A DNA stretch of 64,000 nucleotides. Source: Photobacterium sp. DA100 (GTDB lineage Bacteria; Pseudomonadota; Gammaproteobacteria; Enterobacterales; Vibrionaceae). How positions within the stretch are numbered: the first letter of the stretch is position 1; the number at the start of each line of letters is the position of its first letter. Below the pieces are notes generated by a model. It had not been told where the DNA came from, did no database searches, and saw only the letters and a program-made list of their open reading frames with translations. Shown here piece after piece: positions 32,949-41,279 of this stretch. The translations under genes were made by a program, and so were the position numbers. The DNA is taken from assembly GCF_029223585.1 (NCBI RefSeq), contig NZ_CP119423.1:1798001-1862000 (forward strand), given 5' to 3'.

Positions 32949-34235
32949 TCAAGCAAGTTTCCTAACAGCGATGGTACTCCCAAGAACACATAGGTATGTG
33001 TGCTTAGCTGGACTTCTAGTTGAGGCCCTGCTAGAAATTGTGATCTTAATTTGGCAGCTATTATCTAGCCTAGCTTTGTAGCTGTTTCCTTGATCGTCAA
33101 TAACCCTGAAATGCGAAGTCCTCTTGAAGATGTTCAAAACATCTAAATGAATATGAGTTTCTGTATATAGAGTAGAATGCCGTAACTTCAAGTTGCTGGC
33201 GACCAGATCATCTTTCACTTCAAATCCACTTACCTTCATATTTTGTTCTATGTCACTGTATTGTCCCGTGCTCCTATTCTGTCCGAAGAATGCGAAGAGG
33301 GTACGGTACTCTCCTCGTTTAACGTGTTGTCGGCCACCGTAGATTTTATATCGTTGTTCCGGCCGAATCGCAGAGAAAAGCTTGTACAAGTTTTCCTTGA
33401 GTATGTCTTTGATTACATCTCTTATGCCATATGTGATACATATGGCAAACACCAACCCAGCAGACAAACTCGGTGCGGAATAATGTAATTGATATGTCGC
33501 AATGGTAACCAGGCTCATCACACACATACTGCTTAGCGCAATACCGCTATACTTCATCCATGGATTATGCCGTTGACTTGAGAGCACTTGATTTCGGTAT
33601 GGCACCCAGTTGGGAGCAAATTCAATAATTTCGTTATCTATCATCTCTTCTGAGAAAGCTCTCGGATAGCGCCATATTGACACTTGGTCCCTTTTATTTA
33701 TCAAACTGATGATTGTCTTATAAACCTGGAGACAGTTCTGAGTGTCATCGTTTAGTTTCAGCCTCTCGTACAGTTTTAATAACTCTTGATATGTCACGAC
33801 GATCAGTTGCTTGTAAATAGCAGATACCTGAGGGTTGTGAATATTGAGTTGCTCAAATTTGTTACAAATTTTCTCAACCTGCCAGCAAACAAGAGATAGC
33901 TTTGTGGTTGAGCTATCACATATTGTTTCCAAACAAGATTTTCGAAGACTGCCATGGTATTCGGAGAGCCAAGCCAATAACTGGTGTTTAGCAAGATTCC
34001 ATTGATGGTATTCTATCGAAATATGACTTAATTGGTTTTCAATTTCTAACAAGCTAATACTATCGTTGCAAATAAAGAGCCTAGATATCAGGCTCTTTTT
34101 TTGTTCTTCTGTTAGCTGTTCAAGCTCATAATTAGTATTCTGACATTCGAACCTAATATTTACTTCTGTAGACTGATGAGCAAAGAGAGCTTGAGAAATT
34201 ACCAATGTATCATTGTTTCTTAATTCAATGTGCAT
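32949..34235 (-). CDS. Hypothetical membrane protein, 428 aa
   Basis: I do not recognise a family. Residues 1-200 are helical and cytoplasmic-like; two hydrophobic helices (GIALSSMCVMSLVTIATYQL and LSAGLVFAICITYGIRDVI, about 230-275) follow; the rest is soluble and partly beta (KIYGGRQHVKRGEYRTLFAFFGQN...). It lies 23 bp downstream of the second mgtE gene on the same strand and may be co-transcribed. A link to Mg2+ transport is only a guess from position. Confidence 0.7.
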   Translation of the reverse strand: MHIELRNNDTLVISQALFAHQSTEVNIRFECQNTNYELEQLTEEQKKSLISRLFICNDSISLLEIENQLSHISIEYHQWNLAKHQLLAWLSEYHGSLRKSCLETICDSSTTKLSLVCWQVEKICNKFEQLNIHNPQVSAIYKQLIVVTYQELLKLYERLKLNDDTQNCLQVYKTIISLINKRDQVSIWRYPRAFSEEMIDNEIIEFAPNWVPYRNQVLSSQRHNPWMKYSGIALSSMCVMSLVTIATYQLHYSAPSLSAGLVFAICITYGIRDVIKDILKENLYKLFSAIRPEQRYKIYGGRQHVKRGEYRTLFAFFGQNRSTGQYSDIEQNMKVSGFEVKDDLVASNLKLRHSTLYTETHIHLDVLNIFKRTSHFRVIDDQGNSYKARLDNSCQIKITISSRASTRSPAKHTYLCVLGSTIAVRKLA

Positions 34236-34258
34236 GGTTATTCCGTCTTTTCTATTTA

Positions 34259-35512
34259 TTAAACTAATCCCAGTAGTTTAGTTGTACAGAAGAAATAGAT
34301 GATTAAGCCCGAAATATCCACAATAGTTGTAATTGCTGGGCTGGCAACAACGGCAGGGTCTAGGTTCATCCGCTTGCTAAGAAGCGGTAATAGTGCCCCG
34401 ATAAGGGTGGATGAAATCACTTGGAAGAACAACGCGAGGCCAATCGCAGCAGCCAGCATGCTGAGAGTTTGATTAGCAGGCAGCTCAAGTCCTCTCGAGA
34501 GGAATATAACTTTGGCAATACTTACTGCGGCTAATGCTGACCCGATAATGATCGCGATACGTGTTTCTTTCCAAACGACTTTGAGCCAATCTCGGATATT
34601 GATGTTGCCAAGTGCCAGTGCTCGAACGATAAGCGTAGCTGACTGACTGCCGGCATTGCCACCGGTATCGGCGATCATCGGCATGTATAGCGCCAAAATG
34701 GTGAAGGCAGCAATGGCATCCTCGTAGCTATGAATGATCATTCCTGAAAACAGCCCCATTACAGCAAGTCCGAGTATCCATACTATGCGCTTCTTTACAT
34801 GGCCCAAGACCGAGAGGTTGATGTAATCCAATTCGTTTTTTTCTTGTTGGATCCCCATAAACCTTTCCATGTCTTCGGTTTGCTCATCCATGACAATATC
34901 GATGGCTGCCTTTGCCTCTAGAAGGCCCAAAGGCTCTCCTGTGCTGGTAAGGACGGGCAATACATCAAACTGGCTTTTTTGAAGCAGTTTGACAGCATCC
35001 TCTTGGTCCAGACTGAAGTGACAAGTTTCTGCATAGCTTTGGATGCTTTTTAGCTTCAGCCGTGGGGGGGCATAGAATAATTTGTTAAGGGTTACAATGC
35101 CGGAATATCTTCCATGGTCATCGGTTGTAATGATATATAAAGAGTTTAACAATGATGTCTTTAATTCATTCTTAAGCTCTGCAACAGAGGTGTTGTGGCT
35201 AACAATCGTTGCTGCCGATGCGTTTATCGAGCTTAAAACAGGATCAATTGAGTTACTGAATAGTTCAATATCTTGTTGATAGTGAAACCCACTGAGTGTA
35301 GAAAGATCTTTATATTGCTTTTTTGAAACTTGACGTAGAAAAGTAATACTTTGCTGAATAAATTGCGCAGAAAAACACTGGTTGAGCGCATCATGATTAC
35401 TGTCTGAAATGTATTTTTTAAACGACATTAAATCATTATGAAAAATGTCTAGCTTGTCTTCTGTAGTCGAGTGCTTAATGTTTTGATTTAGAATAAGGTT
35501 GTTGAATGTCAT
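34259..35512 (-). CDS. MgtE-family transporter (copy 2, divergent)
   Basis: 417 residues. The N-terminal MgtE_N domain is short or divergent; the CBS pair (about 95-215; SLLNSLYIITTDDHGRYSGIVTLNKLFY, KLLQKSQFDVLPVLTSTGEPLGLLEAKAA) is recognisable. Membrane domain: LYMPMIADTGGNAGSQSATLIVRALALG (the GGNAGSQ signature intact) and MNLDPAVVASPAITTIVDISGLIIYF. The canonical signature makes it the better MgtE of the two in the window. It precedes the unknown 428-residue gene. Confidence 0.88.
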   Translation of the reverse strand: MTFNNLILNQNIKHSTTEDKLDIFHNDLMSFKKYISDSNHDALNQCFSAQFIQQSITFLRQVSKKQYKDLSTLSGFHYQQDIELFSNSIDPVLSSINASAATIVSHNTSVAELKNELKTSLLNSLYIITTDDHGRYSGIVTLNKLFYAPPRLKLKSIQSYAETCHFSLDQEDAVKLLQKSQFDVLPVLTSTGEPLGLLEAKAAIDIVMDEQTEDMERFMGIQQEKNELDYINLSVLGHVKKRIVWILGLAVMGLFSGMIIHSYEDAIAAFTILALYMPMIADTGGNAGSQSATLIVRALALGNINIRDWLKVVWKETRIAIIIGSALAAVSIAKVIFLSRGLELPANQTLSMLAAAIGLALFFQVISSTLIGALLPLLSKRMNLDPAVVASPAITTIVDISGLIIYFFCTTKLLGLV

Positions 35513-36029
35513 TGTAACACACCATTATATTATTGTATTGGGATAGCTTGCCGGTTAAGGCAATAACTGAGAATATAATCTGTGTGAGTTACTAACGAGG
35601 GGAAGGGCAGGTAATTTCGCTATGCTGATGACCAGAGTTCAAAATTACTGATTGCGCGGGGGATGTATTTTAAATACTGTTATCAATTCATTCCAGCTTT
35701 ACATTCCCGATTTCGTTAATAACCCACCGTCTACTGTCGTTATCCATAATTAATCTCCTATCTAATGTGTAGGGGCATGTTAGGTTTCAATTTCTTAATA
35801 GTCAATACAGTGTTTTTTATTTTATTGAACCATGTGTTACAAAATATATGGACTGTACCTTTTTGTATTTTTATCAATTTTAGCGTGATAGTTAATTTAT
35901 AACCATAATGGTTGTGTTGTTTGCGTTGTATTTTTTGAGTGAATGGAAAGGCTGCCGGAGTTAACCTAATGGCAAAATAAAATATGAGCAAAAGCAATCC
36001 CATTCAATTGCTTTTGCCCTGTTTTATTA
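35513..36029. other. 517-bp intergenic region
   Basis: AT-rich, with short open stretches but no convincing gene. An 81-codon leftward frame (36003-35758) has no ribosome site and no recognisable domain. No hairpin-plus-T-tract is obvious at the ends. Confidence 0.35.
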
Positions 36030-37547
36030 CTAATACTCTTCCACTTTCAGTGTTACGTATCCGCGATTGTTACCATAGAATCCCCATGCGTCATTTGGGA
36101 AGCAATACAGGTATCCCGATTTTTTCACAGTGATAGTGGTACCTGCCCCTATCGAAAACTCTCTGAGTGGGCTATGTGTACCATCGGTATTTGGGTTACC
36201 ACCATTGGCAATTGCTCCCATCAAACAGAAGTAGGGGGCATCTTCATTTCGTTTGGTTAACATGAAGTTTGCATCAGGTTTGTCCAGTAACCTTTTGTAG
36301 GCTTTTTCTAGTACGCCTAATGCTTCGCTGGCTAGATGGGCCAGTTCGCCAAAGTAAAACTTCCCGTCATTGGTTCCGGCTGGACCGCAAGAGATATTTT
36401 TATCCACCCACTGTCCCCGGGCAGTAAAGCGATAGGATTTGCCCTCCTCAAGGTAGATGCCTGTCCATGACCACGGATGTTTGGCGTAGATATCCAGTGT
36501 TACCGGGCTGCCGGGCGAAATCGGGCGGGTGGTGCGGTAAGATCCCTGCTTGCGCGGAGGGTTTTCACGCCTTGATAGTGCTGATTCATGGAAGCTGGCT
36601 GCTTGTTGAGCAAAACACGGAATGTTTCTAGGCGCTGTGACCAGGACCTTCATCATGCCGACATGGGAATTGTGTAGTTCATCGGCGGGATTAGGTATCA
36701 CTTGCGCGATCATATTGCTGTGCCATTGCAGATCGGTTGCGACTTTTTGCAGCTCATCGATCATCCATATCAGAGCGATATTAGATAGCCCGTCTTCTTT
36801 ATACCCACCACCAATATCGCTGTGTACGCCAGGGAACCATAGCTGGCTCATGGAAGGGTGAGGATCAGCTACATCATCTTTCCATAACGTTGGGGTGAAG
36901 CTACCACGTTGCTCATCGATCGCAACAGCATGGCGGGCGTGTGCAACATTGTGGCTGAGTTTGACATCATGGAATTGATATTTTTTGGGGTTATCAAAAA
37001 GATTTGCAATTGCTTTGTCGTCCGGGATCCCCAGTGCGCCAACGGTATCCCAAACGCCCAGGAAGAAGACCTTATCTGAGTGGGGCAGAAATTCAATGTC
37101 GTGATGAGCTCTTAAAAAAATCGCGGACTCTTTGTTTCTGTATCCCTCCTTGTATATGGTTTTAATGATTTCATCCCAATCGGACTCGCTGTGGCGGTGC
37201 AGGTCTACGATGCCGAGCTGGCAGATTATTCCTGCAAGACTTCGAGCGGTATATGCACCTCGGCTAAACCCGGTTAATACGATTTTATCTCCGGGCTTAT
37301 ATTTGTCAGCAATCCATTGGTAACAGTCACGAATGTCTTCGGAAATACCAAAACCGAAGATTCCGCCGGTAATTTTATCGAGGCCGCCATCGGTGCCCAC
37401 ACCTGCTTGGTAGCGCGTATATTGGGTATCGGGTATCTCCGGGATAAAGTCGAAAAATTGCTTTACGTTAGTTGGAGACAGCACGTCACCGTCCCTGTTG
37501 TCTGGATCGTTCCAGGTTCCATCACAGCAGACAATTAAATAAGCCAT
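36030..37547 (-). CDS. DUF2235 (Tle1-like) alpha/beta-hydrolase fused to a LecA-like lectin domain
   Basis: 505 residues from the ATG at 37547 (AGGAGGG upstream). Residues 3-330 are a DUF2235 domain: VCCDGTWND near the start, nucleophile elbow TGFSRGAYTARSLAG (Ser95), and FPGVHSDIGGGY with the catalytic Asp. This family includes type VI phospholipase effectors (Tle1). Residues about 345-505 resemble the LecA (PA-IL) galactose lectin: strands with SWTGIYLEEGKSYRFTARGQW, GPAGTNDG, PYFCLMGAIANGG, and YCFPNDAWGFYGNNRGYVTLKVEEY. The fusion would bring a lipase-like enzyme to glycans. No signal peptide; no VgrG or immunity gene adjacent. Confidence 0.85.
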   Translation of the reverse strand: MAYLIVCCDGTWNDPDNRDGDVLSPTNVKQFFDFIPEIPDTQYTRYQAGVGTDGGLDKITGGIFGFGISEDIRDCYQWIADKYKPGDKIVLTGFSRGAYTARSLAGIICQLGIVDLHRHSESDWDEIIKTIYKEGYRNKESAIFLRAHHDIEFLPHSDKVFFLGVWDTVGALGIPDDKAIANLFDNPKKYQFHDVKLSHNVAHARHAVAIDEQRGSFTPTLWKDDVADPHPSMSQLWFPGVHSDIGGGYKEDGLSNIALIWMIDELQKVATDLQWHSNMIAQVIPNPADELHNSHVGMMKVLVTAPRNIPCFAQQAASFHESALSRRENPPRKQGSYRTTRPISPGSPVTLDIYAKHPWSWTGIYLEEGKSYRFTARGQWVDKNISCGPAGTNDGKFYFGELAHLASEALGVLEKAYKRLLDKPDANFMLTKRNEDAPYFCLMGAIANGGNPNTDGTHSPLREFSIGAGTTITVKKSGYLYCFPNDAWGFYGNNRGYVTLKVEEY

Positions 37548-37725
37548 CACACCCTCCTTGTATAGGTTGTTGAGTGTACAAAAAGCTTAGTGGTCAGGAT
37601 GTGCAACCTGTGTGATATTGCTCCAAGATATTTCCAGCAAGGATTGATAAAAATCAAAAGGCAGCAAAGTAGAGGGTGATGTTAAAGCTGAGAGCAAAAA
37701 AGAGGGATTTACCGATAAGTAAGAT

Positions 37726-37812
37726 TGGTGCGGAGGGAGGGACTTGAACCCTCACGTCCTTGCGGACACTAGCACCTGAAGCTAGCGCGTCTACCAATTC
37801 CGCCACCACCGC
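37726..37812 (-). tRNA. tRNA-Leu (anticodon CAG)
   Basis: 87 nt including an encoded CCA end. Read on the minus strand it starts GCGGTGGTGGCGG, has the class II long variable arm (GTGTCCGCAAGGACGT), the anticodon loop TTCAGGT, and the T-loop GTTCAAGTC. One T-T mismatch is present in the acceptor stem. Confidence 0.95.
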
Positions 37813-37844
37813 ATGTCATCTTACTTCACAGTGTCAAAGTGATT

Positions 37845-37918
37845 TGGAGCGAACAACGGGAATCGAACCCGTGTCATCAGCTTGGGAAGCTGAGGTAATA
37901 CCATTATACGATGCTCGC
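37845..37918 (-). tRNA. tRNA-Gly (anticodon CCC)
   Basis: 74 nt with encoded CCA. Acceptor GCGAGCA pairs with TGTTCGC (one G-T), the anticodon loop is TTCCCAA, and the T-arm has GGGTTCGATTCCC. It lies 32 bp upstream of tRNA-Leu and is probably in one transcript with it. Confidence 0.93.
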
Positions 37919-38257
37919 CTAGTGTTTTTATAGTTACTATAAAAGTCTAGTCAACTAAGTCACTGATTACAAAGCAACGATAAGCCCGCGCAGCTTTTCT
38001 CGCAATGCTAAATGAACATTTTTGCTGGCTTTGTCACATTTTAAGTCGGGATGCAGGATTAATTGCTTGTTTAATAAGCAAATATTGCGTTCTTCACCGT
38101 CTGATTTGTGCGGCCTAACTTGTCGGGATTCCTCTCGGTATATACTTATAGCCAAGTTACCTCAAGGTGTAGGATTCAGAGGGCTGACACCCTCCCGAAG
38201 GTCTCTGGATCTTGAACTTGCTTGGGGATAATCATAATGATCTCTTGGAGCTTGTGT
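37919..38257. other. Intergenic region upstream of the small lipoprotein
   Basis: About 340 bp. It holds a repeat-like stretch (TATAGCCAAGTTACCTCAAG then GTGTAGGATTCAGAGG, 38149-38182) that resembles dispersed intergenic repeats of the family; I cannot confirm copies elsewhere in the window. A 62-codon leftward frame at 38155-37967 has no support. Confidence 0.35.
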
Positions 38258-38518
38258 ATGACGTATCGTTTTTTAACTCGTTCGCGAGTGGGGATAGTGT
38301 TGTTGTTTGGCAGTGTTCTATTTGCTGGCTGCAATGATTCTTCCGAGTCGGTTATGGGGGCTGATGAGGATGAGCATGGTTGTAAGAGCTCTGCAGGATA
38401 TGTCTGGTGTGCAAAAACCGCTCAGTGCGAAAGACCGTGGGAATTGGCTGAACGCGAAGGGATAGACAGCACAGAAGAGGCCTTTGAAGCTTATTGCGCC
38501 ATTGACGATGAAAACTAG
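38258..38518 (+). CDS. Small Cys-rich lipoprotein
   Basis: 86 residues. The N-terminus MTYRFLTRSRVGIVLLFGSVLFAGC is a lipoprotein signal (lipobox LFAGC). The mature part is acidic with GCKSSAGYVWCAKTAQCERPWELAEREGIDSTEEAFEAYC; the CxxSxGYxWCxxxxxCxRPWE pattern recurs in small periplasmic lipoproteins and domains, and four Cys could form two disulfides. TGGAG lies 7 nt before the chosen ATG. Function unknown. Confidence 0.78.
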   Translation: MTYRFLTRSRVGIVLLFGSVLFAGCNDSSESVMGADEDEHGCKSSAGYVWCAKTAQCERPWELAEREGIDSTEEAFEAYCAIDDEN

Positions 38519-38552
38519 TTTTTTCTCCCGCTACATAGTTTATATCCTTTAG

Positions 38553-38577
38553 AAACGCCCGAAAGAGAGGGCGTTTT
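38553..38577 (+). terminator. Terminator after the small lipoprotein
   Basis: AAACGCCC / GGGCGTTT with an 8-nt loop and a short T tail, 35 bp past the stop. Confidence 0.8.
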
Positions 38578-38863
38578 ATGCACTGGATGCTGATCAGAAA
38601 GGCCCGGTACATAGCTTTATACTACATAAATTATGTCTCTCAGGTTTTTATGGTCTAATTATTTATACAGCTGTGCAGAAAATTGAACACAGCCTTCATG
38701 GTATGGCTTTTTTGTAAAATGACGGATTGTATTTGCACAGGGATAGTTTGATATTGCTCGGTATTTCAGAAAAGAATAATTACAATTGGCAATATTTTGT
38801 GATTTTATTGACAGGATTGTAAATTGTTCTCGACAAAATTGTGCGTGGCACAGGGAGATATTA
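38578..38863. other. Promoter region of the aminotransferase gene
   Basis: About 285 bp, AT-rich. No gene seen. It must hold the promoter for the aminotransferase gene at 38864; no operator recognised. Confidence 0.35.
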
Positions 38864-40279
38864 ATGAGTCATTCAGATACTGATCTGACAAATTACAAGC
38901 GCAGACAATTTTTGAAAACCACCACCGGGCTTGCCGTTGCAGGGGTTGGCAGTACGCTTTTTAGCGGACAGGCAAGCGCTACTGAAGAAACCACTGACTG
39001 GTCTTCGTTTCACTCTGGTGGTAACGAGGCTGATTTTTGGCGGGAAGTGAAGCGTCAGTTTATCCTTGACGATAACTCGACCTACATGAATATAGGGACA
39101 ACGGGGTCGATGCCTAAGCCGGTGCTGCAGGCCTATGATAAGAATAACAGGACTGTGGCTAAACACCCCTGGGATATGGACGGTAAGTTTGGTGGTTGGC
39201 CGTATGTTTCAGAAATGGTGGAAAGTATCGCCGCAGGTTTCGGTGCTGATCCGCACGAGATAATCTTAAGTCGTAACACCACAGACGGCATGTGCTCGAT
39301 TATCAACGGCCTTCATTTTGAGCCGGGTGATGTGATTCTGACAACCCATCATGAACACGTTGCAGCCACGTCTCCGTTGAATGTTGTCAAGCAGCGTTAT
39401 GGCGTAGAGGTGGTTGAGGTTGAGTTGCCGGCATACACAGGCACTGAAACCGTTTCAGAGCAGGATTATGTTAGGGCGTTCAGAAAAGCACTTAATGCGT
39501 ACAGCAATGTAAGGCTGATTGTTTTCTCTCATATCACTTACAAGACCGGTACACGCCTTCCGGCCAAGAAAATTTGCAAGCTGGCGAAAAAATATGCGGT
39601 GCCGACGCTGGTGGATGGTGCACATACCATTGGGATGCTGGATCTCGACTTCCATGATATTGATTGTGACTTTTATGCGGGCTCAGGCCATAAGTGGCAG
39701 TGTGGTCCCGGAGCAACGGGAATTTTGTATGTGAGGGATAATGCGACAAGGCTGGATGAATATTGGCCAGACTGTGACAATCCACTTTGGTATGTTAATT
39801 CCTCGCTTTCCCATGCCGGCTACCTCGGTACTCAATTGCAGATGCAGTATATCGGTAATGATAATTATCCGGCCAAACAAGCGTTGGCGGACAGCTGCAA
39901 AATGTGGGACGAAATTGGTCGTCGCCGCATTGAGTCTCGTGTGTTGTACTTGAGTAAGCTATGCAAAAGCCAACTCTCCGATGCCTTACCCCAGGCTCTT
40001 ATTTTCTCTCCGGATGTTGAAGGGCTAGACAGTGGCTTAACGACTTTTAATCCGTTTCCGTTAGATGTGAATAACGGTGATCGCTTGACTTTGTTCCGGG
40101 ACAGGCTGCGCGAAGAGTATGGTTACATTATCAGGACGACCAACTTCAAGCTGTATCTAGAGGATGATGAGGCGACCCAGGCGTTGCGGATTTCGACCCA
40201 CTTATTCCATGACGAGAAAGACGTAAAGGGGCTGGTCAAGGCGATTAAGCACTTATACAAAGATATGATTCAGGCTTAA
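38864..40279 (+). CDS. Tat-exported class V aminotransferase-like enzyme (isopenicillin N epimerase type)
   Basis: 471 residues. The N-terminus has a twin-arginine signal, NYKRRQFLKTTTGLAVAGVGSTLFSGQASA, so the folded, cofactor-loaded enzyme is exported to the periplasm. The class V PLP fold follows: NTTDGMCSIINGLHFEPGDVILTTHHEHVAA, VDGAHTIGMLDLDFHDIDCDFYAGSGHKWQCGPGATGILYV with the PLP Asp/His and the Schiff-base Lys in SGHKW. Family members are isopenicillin N epimerase-like or cysteine desulfurase-like; substrate unknown. ATG at 38864 has CAGGGA upstream; an earlier in-frame start would bury the Tat motif. Confidence 0.9.
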   Translation: MSHSDTDLTNYKRRQFLKTTTGLAVAGVGSTLFSGQASATEETTDWSSFHSGGNEADFWREVKRQFILDDNSTYMNIGTTGSMPKPVLQAYDKNNRTVAKHPWDMDGKFGGWPYVSEMVESIAAGFGADPHEIILSRNTTDGMCSIINGLHFEPGDVILTTHHEHVAATSPLNVVKQRYGVEVVEVELPAYTGTETVSEQDYVRAFRKALNAYSNVRLIVFSHITYKTGTRLPAKKICKLAKKYAVPTLVDGAHTIGMLDLDFHDIDCDFYAGSGHKWQCGPGATGILYVRDNATRLDEYWPDCDNPLWYVNSSLSHAGYLGTQLQMQYIGNDNYPAKQALADSCKMWDEIGRRRIESRVLYLSKLCKSQLSDALPQALIFSPDVEGLDSGLTTFNPFPLDVNNGDRLTLFRDRLREEYGYIIRTTNFKLYLEDDEATQALRISTHLFHDEKDVKGLVKAIKHLYKDMIQA

Positions 40280-40283
40280 GCTC

Positions 40284-40311
40284 AAACGCCCAGTTCGCTG
40301 GGCGTTTTTTT
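40284..40311 (+). terminator. Terminator after the class V aminotransferase gene
   Basis: AAACGCCCAG / CTGGGCGTTT with a TTCG tetraloop and T7: a strong terminator. Confidence 0.92.
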
Positions 40312-40340
40312 GTACTTCACGGATGAAAGGATGGGGTTTA

Positions 40341-41279
40341 ATGACAAAGGCGAAGCACTATTTACGCTGCTTGCTTGTAGCAACAGCTACAGCGATGGGA
40401 GCGATGCTGAGCTCATTGGCTTTGGCCGGTGATCTGGCTGAAATCAAAGAGCGGGGCGTAATACGACACATTGGCGTTCCGTATGCAAACTTCGTTTCTT
40501 ATATTAAAACGGATGATTTTGAATCACTTAGCGGCTTAGATGTCGAGATCGTAAAAGGGTTTGCTGACTTCCTTGGGGTCAAATATGAGTATGTGCCCGC
40601 ACAATGGAATGATGTGGTCGGAAAGTTGACCGGCCAAGATGCCCTTTATTTGAATAACAGGATAGAGCTTGGCGAAAAGGTATCCATTCAAGGCGATATT
40701 ATTGCTAACGGGGCGACAGTATTAGACTGGCGCGAAGAGTTGGTGGATTTTTCTGTTGATTACTTTCCTTCAGCGGTTTGGCTGGTGGCTAGGGCGGATT
40801 CGACATTAACGCCCATCAAGCCAACCGGCGATATAAACAAAGATATTAATATCGTTAAGGACTTGATTGACGAGAAAGATGTGCTGGCGATGGAACATTC
40901 TTGTTTAGACCCGAATTTATATAATTTGTACGAGACAGGGGCAAATATCATTCTTCCTGAACCTGGTCGAAAGTTAAATGAAATGGTCCCGGCCATTTTA
41001 AATAATGATGCCGAAACGACACTATTGGATGTCGCTGATACGTTAATTGCGCTTGAAAAGTGGCCTGGGGATATCAAAGTTATTGGACCAATATCACAAG
41101 AGCAAAGAATGGCTGCAGCATTTAGGAAAAATAGCCCTGAATTACGCCATGCATTTAATGAATATTTAACTAAGATTAGAAATGATGGTACTTTTCATAA
41201 GCTTATAGAAAAGCATTATCCATCAGTGTTTTATTTTTATGGCGACTATTTTAGTAAAAGCAATGAAGCTGATTTATGA
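40341..41279 (+). CDS. Periplasmic solute-binding protein, family 3 (amino-acid-type)
   Basis: 312 residues. Signal peptide CLLVATATAMGAMLSSLALA, then LAEIKERGVIRHIGVPYANFVSY...LSGLDVEIVKGFADFLGVKYEYVPAQW, the standard SBP_bac_3 opening. No ABC permease is adjacent; instead the stop overlaps the ATG of the GGDEF-EAL gene (ATGA). This suggests it presents a ligand to the sensor domain of that protein rather than feeding a transporter. The ATG at 40341 has AAGGATGGGG upstream; ATG 40323 is an alternative. Confidence 0.87.
   Translation: MTKAKHYLRCLLVATATAMGAMLSSLALAGDLAEIKERGVIRHIGVPYANFVSYIKTDDFESLSGLDVEIVKGFADFLGVKYEYVPAQWNDVVGKLTGQDALYLNNRIELGEKVSIQGDIIANGATVLDWREELVDFSVDYFPSAVWLVARADSTLTPIKPTGDINKDINIVKDLIDEKDVLAMEHSCLDPNLYNLYETGANIILPEPGRKLNEMVPAILNNDAETTLLDVADTLIALEKWPGDIKVIGPISQEQRMAAAFRKNSPELRHAFNEYLTKIRNDGTFHKLIEKHYPSVFYFYGDYFSKSNEADL

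Noticed and set aside
35758..36003. Leftward 81-codon frame
   Set aside because: Low-complexity AT-rich sequence, no ribosome site, no recognisable product.
37967..38155. Leftward 62-codon frame beside tRNA-Gly
   Set aside because: Overlaps a repeat-like intergenic sequence, no ribosome site, composition not protein-like.
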